Source: JBEKHT01 sp049511715 (GTDB lineage: Bacteria > Chloroflexota > Anaerolineae > Anaerolineales > RBG-16-64-43). Taken from it: a stretch of DNA of 64,000 nucleotides. Shown here in pieces: positions 18,501-26,099 of this stretch. The stretch's first letter is position 1. Every line of letters starts with the position of its first letter. The stretch spans positions 32,165 to 96,164 of the forward strand of contig JBEKXU010000010.1 in the NCBI GenBank assembly GCA_049511715.1, written 5' to 3'. Below the pieces are notes generated by a model. The model was not told where the DNA came from and did no database searches. It was given only the letters and a program-made list of their open reading frames with translations. Both the position numbers and the translations under genes were made by a program.

Positions 18501-19770
18501 GGCGGGCCAGTCCTACGAGTCGCGCTTGTTCGGCCGGATCGCGGCGCGGAAGGTGGTGGATGCGCAGACGGGCGAGTTGATCACGGGTCGAAATGAGCTC
18601 ATCACCCTCGAACAGGCTCGCCGCATCGCTTCAAGCTCGCTGGAGGAAGTGCTGGTTCGTTCCCCCCTGACCTGCGCCATGCGTCATGGCCTGTGCCAGC
18701 TGTGCTACGGGCTGGATCTGGGTCGCGGGGCTTTGGTGGAACTGGGCACGGCCGTCGGGATTGTGGCGGCGCAGTCGATCGGGGAACCGGGCACCCAACT
18801 CACCTTGCGCACCTTCCATACGGGGGGCGTCGCCGCGGGGGGGGACATCACCTCCGGTCTGCCCCGGGTCGAGGAGCTCTTCGAGGCGCGGAAAAAGCCC
18901 AAGGGCGAGGCCGTGGTTAGCGAGATCAGCGGGCTTGTGGAGATTCACCGCAAAGAAGGCGGGCAGCGCACACTGCGGGTCGTCAACAGTGAGCTGTTGC
19001 GGGATGAGTATGAGGTTCCTGGGAATTGGTCGCTGAAAATTGAGGACGGTTCAGCGATCGAGGCCGGGACGATCATCGCCAGCCGCGGGGAAGCGGAGAT
19101 TCCCGCCGAACATGGCGGCCGGGCGCGCGTCCGCGACCACAAAGTCCTGATCACCTACGAACGCAGGGACGAGGGCGAATACGAGATTCCTTCCGGCGCG
19201 CGTTTGGTCACGGGGGAGGGGCAGACGGTCGAAGCGGGTCAAAGCCTGACGGAAGGCTCCCTCAACCCTCATCGGATTCTGAGAATTCAGGGGCGGGAGG
19301 CCTGCTTCCTGTACTTGCTCACAGAAATCCAAAAGGTGTATCGAGCCCAGGGCCAGAACATCAACGACAAGCATTTCGAAGTGGTCTTGCGCAAAATGCT
19401 GGCCAAGGTGCAGGTCGTCCGCCCAGGCGACACCGAGTACCTGCCAGGAGAGCTCCTGGACCGCCTGAAGTTGCAGGACATCAACGAGAAACTGCTTGGG
19501 GAGGGCAAGCAGCCGGCGACTGCTGCTCCAGTGCTTCTGGGGGTCACCAAGGCTTCCCTCAGCACGGATTCCTTCTTCTCGGCTTCCTCCTTCCAGCACA
19601 CCATCAAGGTGTTGGCCGGAGCGGCGATCGAGGGACGTGTCGATCCCCTGCTGGGCCTCAAGGAGAATGTCATCATCGGCAAGCTGATCCCTGCGGGCAC
19701 AGGCTTCCAGAAGCGCGAGCCCGTGGTGGAGGAAGAAGCGGTGATGGCTCCCAATACTATTGCGGAGTGA
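15550..19770 (+). CDS. rpoC: DNA-directed RNA polymerase subunit beta'
   Basis: The 1406-residue largest subunit of RNA polymerase. The N-terminal zinc ribbon is CYCGKYKNIRHRGVICDKC near residue 58. The catalytic NADFDGDQMAVH with the three Mg-binding Asp lies near 629. The second zinc site combines CGTEDG with CAMRHGLCQLC. The C-terminal NINDKHFE..RKMLAKVQV region is normal. Residues ~140-320 hold a highly charged coiled-coil insertion (LEKRRGDEVNQKIAQAK and on), absent from E. coli at that length. It starts at GTG 15550 with GGAGG at 15534-15538. rpoB is not adjacent; upstream is moaB and downstream a convergent peptidase gene. Confidence 0.97.
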   Translation: MDAKNISAIKVSLASPDTIKSWSYGEVTRPETINYRRLRPEKDGLFDEAIFGPTRDWQCYCGKYKNIRHRGVICDKCGVEVTRSSVRRERMGHIELAAPVAHVWYTRRVPSYLGLLLDISRRNLDRVLYFAQYVVTHVDEDARQKALRRLDEEVDRLEKRRGDEVNQKIAQAKTARDKRLEELELRVARSKEKFEEEVNERLEPLIKEGQRMEQSLREKVGTTIRVPIEFAPTRTEIAEKGTTVSNKHLTILQKAVKSRLEEIESELKEKRDRSIEKLKLEMEKVRAEAEEELVGLRNQLEDQSASDQEESVNQRDELMEIQPLSFLGESRYRELKNRWGQVFKAEMGAEAFLEILHNLDLDKLANSLWHEVRTTKSKQRKKKATKRLKVIEAFRRSANRPEWMVMTVLPVIPPELRPMVQLDGGRFATSDLNDLYRRVINRNNRLKRLIELGAPDVIVRNEKRMLQEAVDSLIDNSQRGKALSRRGRRELKSLSDMLKGKKGRFRRNLLGKRVDYSGRSVIVVGPRLKLYQCGLPKVMALELYRPFVIAKLVQYGYANNVKGARRSIERERPEVWEVLEEVIRDRPVLLNRAPTLHRLGIQAFEPILVEGKAIQIHPLVCAAFNADFDGDQMAVHVPLSDKAVWEARELMLSTKNLLKPADGEPIVGPTKDMVLGVYYLTMTDPRLETKIDSEIHSFSSLDEVELAYRLGKADLHTPVHALVTTWYNDKGERYQRGQRRTMRTTVGRALFNLALPEAMRFVNQSLDKSALQRLVSQSYQVLGSEATIELVDRVKEIGFGYATRSGTTIAISDIAVPPEKKDIIDHSLEEQGLIERDYRRGLLTEQEQNERIIELWQHAVNDVGDAVKKHLDPTGNLSTMALSGATKGGFGPISQLAGMRGLMADPAGRIIPLPIRSNFRDGLTALEYFISTHGARKGLADTALRTADAGYLTRRLVDVAQDVIVADHDCGTEDGVHIRRRDDVAGQSYESRLFGRIAARKVVDAQTGELITGRNELITLEQARRIASSSLEEVLVRSPLTCAMRHGLCQLCYGLDLGRGALVELGTAVGIVAAQSIGEPGTQLTLRTFHTGGVAAGGDITSGLPRVEELFEARKKPKGEAVVSEISGLVEIHRKEGGQRTLRVVNSELLRDEYEVPGNWSLKIEDGSAIEAGTIIASRGEAEIPAEHGGRARVRDHKVLITYERRDEGEYEIPSGARLVTGEGQTVEAGQSLTEGSLNPHRILRIQGREACFLYLLTEIQKVYRAQGQNINDKHFEVVLRKMLAKVQVVRPGDTEYLPGELLDRLKLQDINEKLLGEGKQPATAAPVLLGVTKASLSTDSFFSASSFQHTIKVLAGAAIEGRVDPLLGLKENVIIGKLIPAGTGFQKREPVVEEEAVMAPNTIAE

Positions 19771-19795
19771 GCTGGGGGAGGGTGCGCAAGTTCCG

Positions 19796-19830
19796 GTGGG
19801 CCGAGGCCAGCGCTCGGCCCACTTTCATTT
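19796..19830 (+). terminator. Intrinsic terminator of rpoC
   Basis: GTGGGCCGAG at 19796-19805 and CTCGGCCCAC at 19813-19822 form a perfect 10-base-pair stem with a 7-base loop, followed by TTTCATTT. It sits 26 bases after the rpoC stop. Confidence 0.85.
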
Positions 19831-20012
19831 GTATGCCTTGCACGGACACGGTCTGGTAAGGGGGGAATCCTTCAGGGGAGGAAGGGTGCTGACCGCAGCC
19901 CAAGGCGGTTCCGATCCCTCAGGTCCCCTCGATCCAGGGGCGGGCCGCCATCGGGCGCAGCCCGATGGCGAACTGGGGTTGGGCCACCCTGAGCCGGCCA
20001 CGGCCACCCGCC

Positions 20013-21071
20013 CTAGTGGGAGCAGGCCGGAAGCGGGTCGGGCCCTGTCCCGAGATCCACCCAGGCAAGCTTGCCGGGCCTGACGGTGGTCGTAGCTACC
20101 TGGAGGTTCGGAGAGTAGGCTGTGACTTGATAGATTCCCGGCTCCAGGTCCGTCACGGCAAAGTTCTCCTTGAGGAGATCGTCACTCCCCGCCGTGTCGG
20201 CCTCGAAATCATAAGTGGTCAAAAAGCGCACGATTTGCAAGCCGCCTAGGTCATCCCACTTCCTCAGGGTCACGGTTCGTCCCGGCAGCAGATGGCCAGA
20301 GGCGTCGACAACCCTTCCTGCCAGCGCCCCCAGCGTTGTCCCCGCCTGGCTCCGAGGTGCGAGCCAAAGCTCCGGGTTGCGAACGCTGGTGTATTGGTCG
20401 GTGTCCAAACGCACTTCGAAATGAAGGTGGGCGCCGATCGCGACGCCGGTCAGGCCGACTCTCCCAAGCAGGTCCCCTGGCAAGACATGTTGGCCGACCT
20501 TGACGGCGATCTCGCTGAGGTGGCCTTGGAGCAGGAAAATGGGATGACCCTCGGGTTCACGGTCGAGTTGCAGCACGACCACGTTCCCGTAGAAGTTGAA
20601 TGACGGCCCCAGGAGGAAGTGAAGATCGTTTCCTGCGAAGACCACGGTTCCGGGCGCGGCGGCGACCACCGGCGTGCCCTGGGGATTCTCAAGGTCCACG
20701 CCATGATGAGGCTCGCGGGTCCCTCCCTGGGTGGATCCAAAGGGATAGCTTGGGTCGATGAATTGGGTAAAACCCAGCGGGATTGGCCGGCCAAGCCAGA
20801 GCAGGGGACAGGGACTAGGGGTCAGCCCGGGGGTGGGGGTCTTCACAGAAGCAAGCGGCGTGAGCGCGGGGAGGGTGGGGGCGGAAGGAGAGGCCTTAAG
20901 GGCGGGGGTGCTGATCGCGGGAGAAGGGATTGGTTCGAGGTGATCGCCCGACCCGACGGGGCTTCCGGCGCAACCTCCGCAGCCCAAGGCCGCTCCGATA
21001 GAAACAAGAATGGCCAGCGGAACCCAACCCAGGCGAAAGGGGTGGGGGGATTTCCTCTGCGGCTCGGTCAT
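20013..21071 (-). CDS. M23-family peptidase lipoprotein with a C-terminal carboxypeptidase-regulatory-like domain
   Basis: The 352-residue product has an N-terminal hydrophobic segment ending in ALGC, a plausible lipobox, then a Pro/Thr-rich linker. The LytM/M23 domain (~125-245) contains HHGVDL, GHLSEIAV and HLHFEV, so the Zn ligands and catalytic His are present. Members cut peptide cross-bridges in peptidoglycan. Residues ~255-350 resemble a beta-sandwich carboxypeptidase-regulatory domain (GRVVDASGHLLPGRTVTLR.., ending ATTTVRPGKLAWVDLG). The start overlaps the FTCD stop by 4 bases on the minus strand, so it is the second gene of that operon. It converges on rpoC. Confidence 0.85.
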   Translation of the reverse strand: MTEPQRKSPHPFRLGWVPLAILVSIGAALGCGGCAGSPVGSGDHLEPIPSPAISTPALKASPSAPTLPALTPLASVKTPTPGLTPSPCPLLWLGRPIPLGFTQFIDPSYPFGSTQGGTREPHHGVDLENPQGTPVVAAAPGTVVFAGNDLHFLLGPSFNFYGNVVVLQLDREPEGHPIFLLQGHLSEIAVKVGQHVLPGDLLGRVGLTGVAIGAHLHFEVRLDTDQYTSVRNPELWLAPRSQAGTTLGALAGRVVDASGHLLPGRTVTLRKWDDLGGLQIVRFLTTYDFEADTAGSDDLLKENFAVTDLEPGIYQVTAYSPNLQVATTTVRPGKLAWVDLGTGPDPLPACSH

Positions 21072-22603
21072 GCGAGCAGGCCAAGGCGAGGCAGAATCCG
21101 GGATTGGAGGGACTTCATTGCCGCCTCGGATCGGGCTTCGACTTGCTCCAGTTCGTGCCGGATCTGGTCCGCGCGATCATTGCCGGCCAGGTCCATCAAG
21201 TTCGTGCGCACATTCAGGCCGGCTGATTTCAGGGCGGCGTCGGCCAAGAATCCGCTCGTGCCGACATCCGAGGAAGCCGAGGGCAGGCCCAGGTCGGCGG
21301 CTTGGCTCGCCAGCTCCAGAAGACGGCAGGAGTGCTGGCAGACTTCCAGGGGGACCTGGGCGGCATGCAGCAGGGCTTCCTGCTGGGAGCGCAGGGCATG
21401 CTCACGTTCCAACGGGCTTGCCGAGGGGAGTCGCCGGGCCTGCAGGACTTGTTCGAAGGCCAGGGCGTCCTGCCGCACGGCCTCCTGGAGCCGCGCCCGG
21501 AGGGTGTCGGCTTCTTGAATCATGGCCAGCATGACTTCGCGGGATCCCGCATACTTCTTGCGCCCCGAGGTGAGACGAGCCACCATACCAATCAGAGCCG
21601 CCGCCATGGCCGCGGCCATGGCGGCCGCTGATCCGCCGCCGGGGCTTGGTTCGCCAGAGGCAAGTTCTTGGAGGAAGCTCTGCTCGGCAGATGGCAGATT
21701 CTCCTTGTCGGCGGAGGCAAGGCGGTTTTCAATGACCTGCTCGGCCGAGAAGGGCTCGAGCTGAAGGTACCACGCGGCAGCATCCAGAAGCGCGGCCTGG
21801 GGTAGCAGGCCGACGATCTCCCCCCGCACAATCCTCGTACCCCACCGGCTGGCCTCACGGCGCACCATCTCACAGGCCTGCGCGATCGAGGTTTGTGTAT
21901 AGTCCGTCAGGTTCATGGAAACCTGCGCTCGGCCCTCCACCAGGAGCCCCAGGGCTTTGACATTGCGGAGCCCTCCCGTGGTTCCACGAACTGCGCGGGC
22001 GATTCTCCTGGCGACCTCCTCCTGGGCCGTGTCGAGGTAGATGTTATAGGCCAGCAGAGGCCGCCGGGCTCCGACGACCGTGGCGCCAGCGGGGCCGAGG
22101 CAAGCAGGGCCGAAATCCGGACGGCGGTCCGCGTTGGTGGCGATCTCGGCCTTCAAGCCCTCAAACTCTCCTCGGCGGATGTCCTCCAGGTTGGTGCGGT
22201 CCGGACGGAGGGCCGCCGCCTCATATAAATAGACCGGGAGGCCCAGCTCCTCCGCCAAGCGGCTTCCAAGGTGGCGGGCCAGATTGACGCAATCGGCCAG
22301 TGTCAGGCCTTGAAGCGGGATGAACGGAATCACATCAGTGGCGCCAATTCGCGGATGTTGGCCCACGTGGTGATTGAGGTCGATCAGCTGCGCGGCTTGG
22401 GCGGCGGCCGCAAAGGCGGCTTTTTCAACGGCTTCGGGCGCGCCGACGAAGGTGAGGACGGTTCGGTTGTGATCCGGGTCGCTGTGCTGGTCGAGGAGAT
22501 GCACTCCGGGGGTGTCCTCGATCGTCCTCACCAATTGGAGAATGACCTCGCTGCGGCGTCCTTCGGAGAAATTCGGAACACATTCGACCAGCGGAGGGGA
22601 CAT
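21068..22603 (-). CDS. Bifunctional glutamate formiminotransferase / formimidoyltetrahydrofolate cyclodeaminase
   Basis: The 511-residue fused enzyme moves the formimino group of formiminoglutamate to tetrahydrofolate, then releases ammonia to give methenyl-THF. Residues 1-~300 are the transferase domain (ECVPNFSEGRR, DQHSDPDHNRTVLTFVG, NHHVGQHPRIGATDVIPF, AYNIYLDT). Residues ~325-505 are the cyclodeaminase domain (ELASGEPSPGGGSAAAMAAA, then long helices). ATG 22603 is used because conserved sequence begins at SPPLVECVPNFSEG; the longer frame to 22774 crosses the sucC start. No other histidine-degradation genes are nearby, so a C1-folate role is as likely as histidine catabolism. Confidence 0.93.
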   Translation of the reverse strand: MSPPLVECVPNFSEGRRSEVILQLVRTIEDTPGVHLLDQHSDPDHNRTVLTFVGAPEAVEKAAFAAAAQAAQLIDLNHHVGQHPRIGATDVIPFIPLQGLTLADCVNLARHLGSRLAEELGLPVYLYEAAALRPDRTNLEDIRRGEFEGLKAEIATNADRRPDFGPACLGPAGATVVGARRPLLAYNIYLDTAQEEVARRIARAVRGTTGGLRNVKALGLLVEGRAQVSMNLTDYTQTSIAQACEMVRREASRWGTRIVRGEIVGLLPQAALLDAAAWYLQLEPFSAEQVIENRLASADKENLPSAEQSFLQELASGEPSPGGGSAAAMAAAMAAALIGMVARLTSGRKKYAGSREVMLAMIQEADTLRARLQEAVRQDALAFEQVLQARRLPSASPLEREHALRSQQEALLHAAQVPLEVCQHSCRLLELASQAADLGLPSASSDVGTSGFLADAALKSAGLNVRTNLMDLAGNDRADQIRHELEQVEARSEAAMKSLQSRILPRLGLLA

Positions 22604-22639
22604 GGTAGCCTCGTTTCGGCGGTTGGCGCTAATGGGGGG

Positions 22640-22645
22640 ATTATA
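22640..22645 (-). promoter_or_regulatory. -10 element of the FTCD promoter
   Basis: On the minus strand this reads TATAAT, 36 bases ahead of the FTCD ATG. No convincing -35 lies at the right distance. Confidence 0.5.
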
Positions 22646-22715
22646 TAACTCCCGATTGGACAGCCCGGCAGGCGGCCGCGGCCACCGCCGCCTTCGCCGG
22701 AACGGAAATCGCTGC

Positions 22716-22724
22716 TGGTATAAT
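22716..22724 (+). promoter_or_regulatory. Extended -10 promoter of sucCD
   Basis: TGG followed by TATAAT is a consensus extended -10. Transcription would begin near 22731, with GGAG at 22733-22736 and the sucC ATG at 22745. A -35 is not evident. Together with 22640-22645 it makes a divergent promoter region. Confidence 0.65.
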
Positions 22725-22744
22725 CCGGCCGGCGGAGAGTATCG

Positions 22745-23878
22745 ATGAAGCTCCACGAATACCAATCCAAGCAAATCTTTGCCGACAATGGGGTTCCGAT
22801 TCCCAAGGGCCGAGTCGCGGCCACCGCAGCGGCGGCGAAGGAGATCGCCGAGGAGTTGGGTGGCCGCGTTGTCATTAAGGCGCAGGTGCTAGTGGGAGGC
22901 CGAGGCAAGGCGGGAGGGATCCGCCTGGTTCGGTCCCCTTCGGAGGCTGAAGAGGTCGCTACCCAGCTGCTGAGTATGCAGATCAAGGGTCTTTCCGTGC
23001 GCCGCGTCCTCGTGGATGAGGCGGCGAGCATCCGGACGGAAATCTACCTGGGCATCATCAACGACCGTCAGGCGCGTCGGCCGGTCCTGGTCTCCTCAGG
23101 GGAAGGGGGGATCGACATCGAAGAGGTGGCCCGGACCTCGCCCGAGAAGATCGTACGGGTCGCGATCGACCCATTTCTGGGACTGCGCGAGTATCAGAGC
23201 CGGGGCGTGGCCGCGCGAATCGGACTCGATCGTGAGCTCTGGAAAGCCTTCACCCAGATTGGCCTGGGTCTGTATGGGGCCTACTCCCGATCCGATGCGA
23301 CCCTGGCCGAGATCAATCCTCTGGTCATTACTCAAGAGGGCAAACTTCTGGCCCTCGATGGCAAGATGCTCATCGACGACAACGCGATGTTTCGCCACCC
23401 GGACTTGGCGGAGTTGCGAGATATGGATGAGGAGCTTCCGGAGGAGACTGAGGCCCGCAAGTACGGCCTCTCTTACGTCAAGCTGGACGGGCAGGTGGGT
23501 TGCATGGTGAACGGCGCAGGCCTGGCGATGGCGACCATGGATATCATCCGGTCTTGCGGCGGGAACCCCGCCAATTTCCTGGACATCGGAGGGGGGGCGA
23601 GCTCGGAAAAGGTCGCTGCCGCCCTTCGCATCATCCTGGCTGACGAGAACGTCCGGGCGGTACTGCTCAACATCTTCGGGGGGATCACGCGCTGCGACGA
23701 GGTGGCCCATGGCATCCTGAACGCTTTGCAGGGCGTCCCGAGGCCGGTTCCCATGGTCGCACGCTTGGTGGGCACCAACGAGGAAGAAGGAAGACGAATC
23801 TTGTCAAGCGCAAAGATGGAAACGGCACTGACCCTTCTGGAGGCGGCGCGAAAAGCCGTCGCCTTAGCCCAGGGATAG
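22745..23878 (+). CDS. sucC: Succinate-CoA ligase (ADP-forming) subunit beta
   Basis: A 377-residue TCA-cycle subunit that binds nucleotide through an ATP-grasp fold and forms succinyl phosphate with the alpha subunit. Family sequences visible are MKLHEYQSKQIFADNGVPIP, KAQVLVGGRGKAGGI, EINPLV, KYGLSYVKLDGQVGCMVNGAGLAMATMD and NIFGGITRCDEVA. The length is normal. It starts just below an extended -10 promoter and is followed after 66 bases by sucD. Confidence 0.97.
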   Translation: MKLHEYQSKQIFADNGVPIPKGRVAATAAAAKEIAEELGGRVVIKAQVLVGGRGKAGGIRLVRSPSEAEEVATQLLSMQIKGLSVRRVLVDEAASIRTEIYLGIINDRQARRPVLVSSGEGGIDIEEVARTSPEKIVRVAIDPFLGLREYQSRGVAARIGLDRELWKAFTQIGLGLYGAYSRSDATLAEINPLVITQEGKLLALDGKMLIDDNAMFRHPDLAELRDMDEELPEETEARKYGLSYVKLDGQVGCMVNGAGLAMATMDIIRSCGGNPANFLDIGGGASSEKVAAALRIILADENVRAVLLNIFGGITRCDEVAHGILNALQGVPRPVPMVARLVGTNEEEGRRILSSAKMETALTLLEAARKAVALAQG

Positions 23879-23944
23879 GTGCCGAACGCCCCTGGGGGAC
23901 CCCTCTCATGAGGCAGGCACCGCGGCTGGAAGAGTAGGACGTTC

Positions 23945-24808
23945 ATGAGCATTCTGGTCAACAAGAACACGAAGGTCGTGGTTCAAGGGATCACGGGTCG
24001 CGAAGGCCTGTTTCACACAGCGCAGATGCTGGAATACGGCACCCGCGTGGTGGCCGGCGTGCGCCCAGGGAAAGGCGGGGAGTGGGTCATTGAGGGAAAG
24101 GTTCCCGTTTTCGACACCGTCTCGGGAGCCCTCGAGGCGACCGGCGCCAATTGCGCCGTCATCTTTGTTCCCGCTCGCAGCGCGGCCGACGCCATCCTGG
24201 AGGCCGGCGAAGCGGGGATCCCCCTGATTGTCTGCATCAGTGAAGGCATTCCGGTCCAGGATATGATGCGGGCACGCCTGTTCCTGGACCAGCGAGGCCT
24301 GAAACTGGTCGGCCCCAACTGCCCCGGCCTGCTCACACCGGGTGAGACCAAGGTTGGCATCATCCCCGGCCACATTGCCCGGCCAGGGAATGTTGGGATC
24401 GTGTCCCGGTCGGGGACTCTCACGTATGAGGTGATCCATGCCCTTTCCGAACAGGGTATGGGGCAATCGACGTGCGTGGGGATGGGCGGCGATCCGGTGC
24501 ACGGCATCGGCTTCCTGGAGGCCCTCGAATTGTTCGAAGGAGATCCCCAGACAGACAAGGTCGTGCTGATCGGGGAAATTGGTGGCAACGATGAGGAGAA
24601 GGCGGCGGAGTTCATCGCCGACCACATGACCAAGCCCGTGGTGGCCTTCATCGCGGGTCGGACCGCCCCGGCGGGGAAGCGCATGGGACATGCCGGGGCG
24701 ATCATCGAGGGGAGTTCTGGCAGCGCCGCGGACAAGACGCGGGCGCTGGAAAGCGTGGGTGTGAGGATCGCCGCGTATCCGGAGGAGATCCCGGCCTTGC
24801 TGGCGTGA
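23945..24808 (+). CDS. sucD: Succinate-CoA ligase subunit alpha
   Basis: The 287-residue subunit binds CoA (GITGREGLFHTAQMLEYGT, GVRPGKGG) and carries the phosphorylated catalytic His in MGHAGAIIEG near residue 247. NCPGLLTPGETKVGIIPGHI and the GGDPVHGIGF segment are typical. The length is normal. Its stop overlaps the GTG of the DUF3109-like gene, which therefore appears to be the third gene of the operon. Confidence 0.97.
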   Translation: MSILVNKNTKVVVQGITGREGLFHTAQMLEYGTRVVAGVRPGKGGEWVIEGKVPVFDTVSGALEATGANCAVIFVPARSAADAILEAGEAGIPLIVCISEGIPVQDMMRARLFLDQRGLKLVGPNCPGLLTPGETKVGIIPGHIARPGNVGIVSRSGTLTYEVIHALSEQGMGQSTCVGMGGDPVHGIGFLEALELFEGDPQTDKVVLIGEIGGNDEEKAAEFIADHMTKPVVAFIAGRTAPAGKRMGHAGAIIEGSSGSAADKTRALESVGVRIAAYPEEIPALLA

Positions 24809-25539
24809 CGGACACCGCCCTTCCAGGTGGCGCTGGAGATCCCCGCGCTGGGGAGTGCGCAAAGAGTATGGAGAGAGATCGGCAAGAGCAGCTGGCAGGA
24901 GACTCCGGGCAACCTGCGGCGCAGGGCGAACAGGATTGGATCCGGGTGGGGAACTGGAAAGTGGAGGCCCGACTTCTGAGTCTGACCGCTTCCAGGCGAT
25001 GCGATTTGGCCGAGTGTCGGGCGCATTGTTGCGGGGGCGGCGTATGGATCGATGTGGGGGAGGCGGCTCGGATCGTCGCGGTGGCAGAAAAGATCAAACC
25101 TCAATTGCCCGAGCCGCTGCGGGACGAGGAACTATGGTTTGACGGGGTCGTGGAGGCCGATACGGATTTCCCGACCGGCTACGCGATGGGAACGCGCATT
25201 CAGCCCAACCCGGACCATCCGATGGGAACGGCCTGCGTCTTTCTGCGGCCCGATTACCGTTGCGCCCTGCAAGTGGCCGGAGAGGCAAATGGGCAAAGAG
25301 CGTGGGAGTACAAGCCCTTTTACTGTGCTCTTCACCCCATTACCCGGAGCGGCCAGGAAATTGGGCTGGATGCCGAGAACGAGATCTACATCGAAGGCGG
25401 CAACTGCCACAGGCCGGGCGTCAAGCAGATCCCGATGTATCTGTTCTTCGAGCCGGAATTGCGCTTGGCCATGGGTGATAACGACTTCAATGCGCTCCGG
25501 GCCATAGCCCGGGGAAGTCCCGCGCCGCCTGCGCCCTAG
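24805..25539 (+). CDS. Cysteine-rich DUF3109-like protein
   Basis: The 244-residue protein has a hydrophilic N-terminus and a Cys-rich core: CDLAEC-x3-CC, then GTACVFLRPDYRCALQ, FYCALHPI and GGNCHRP. This spacing resembles DUF3109 and the YkgJ-type metal/Fe-S-binding cluster families, where Cys clusters are thought to hold Zn or Fe-S. The biochemical role is unknown. GTG 24805 overlaps the sucD stop; ATG 24868 is an alternative that removes 21 residues. Co-transcription with sucCD may mean only shared expression. Confidence 0.6.
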   Translation: MTDTALPGGAGDPRAGECAKSMERDRQEQLAGDSGQPAAQGEQDWIRVGNWKVEARLLSLTASRRCDLAECRAHCCGGGVWIDVGEAARIVAVAEKIKPQLPEPLRDEELWFDGVVEADTDFPTGYAMGTRIQPNPDHPMGTACVFLRPDYRCALQVAGEANGQRAWEYKPFYCALHPITRSGQEIGLDAENEIYIEGGNCHRPGVKQIPMYLFFEPELRLAMGDNDFNALRAIARGSPAPPAP

Positions 25540-26099
25540 CGGATCTTCTTCAGGGCCATGGCTCGAATGGCTGCTTCAATTCCCAAGACTTGATGGCGCC
25601 CAGGCGGCTCTCGGAATCGTTGAAGCCGTCTCAGGATGGTGATACACTCGGCCAATCCGCTGGATCCGTGTCTTTTCCTGAATTTCGAGTGACTCGCCAA
25701 GGACTCGCGATGTCAAGAGGAGAGCCGAGTACTGTCATGCGAGCCCTCACCTCGTTCTTGAGGTTCCCCTGTTCGCCCTCTGCGGGCCGTTCCTTGGTTC
25801 CTACCAACCTCCCTTCCGCGCGCCTGACTTTCGCCTCCTTCGCCCCTGGCACGGGACCAGCCCGAAATGCCTTTGCGGGGGTCGCCGGAACCTTTGCCCC
25901 CGCTCCCCGATTGGCCGGTTGGGCCTGGGAAGCCGCGCCTCGATCTGGGACTGGCGGGCCCACACGGGCCTTTGTATTCTTTGGGGTGCGGGGACGGGAC
26001 GGTGCCTCCTGGCAGGCAGGATTCGACCTTACCGGCAAGTCTCCTGTGAGCCGCTCAGTGCTTTGGAGTCTTTGGGATGACTAGAAACGGGAGAGGTCG
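25540..26099. other. Intergenic region of 560 bases before nuoL, with one weak promoter
   Basis: No credible gene is seen; the open frame 25590-26084 has low-complexity, Pro/Ala/Gly-biased translation and no family features. A possible promoter TTGAAG (25620-25625), 17-base gap, TACACT (25643-25648) would give a leader of about 450 bases. A small GC hairpin at 25957-25970 is followed by TTTGTATTCTTT and could be a weak terminator. Confidence 0.35.

Noticed and set aside
25590..26084. 164-residue open frame in the gap before nuoL
   Set aside because: Pro/Ala/Arg/Gly-biased sequence without a ribosome-binding site or family features; treated as non-coding.
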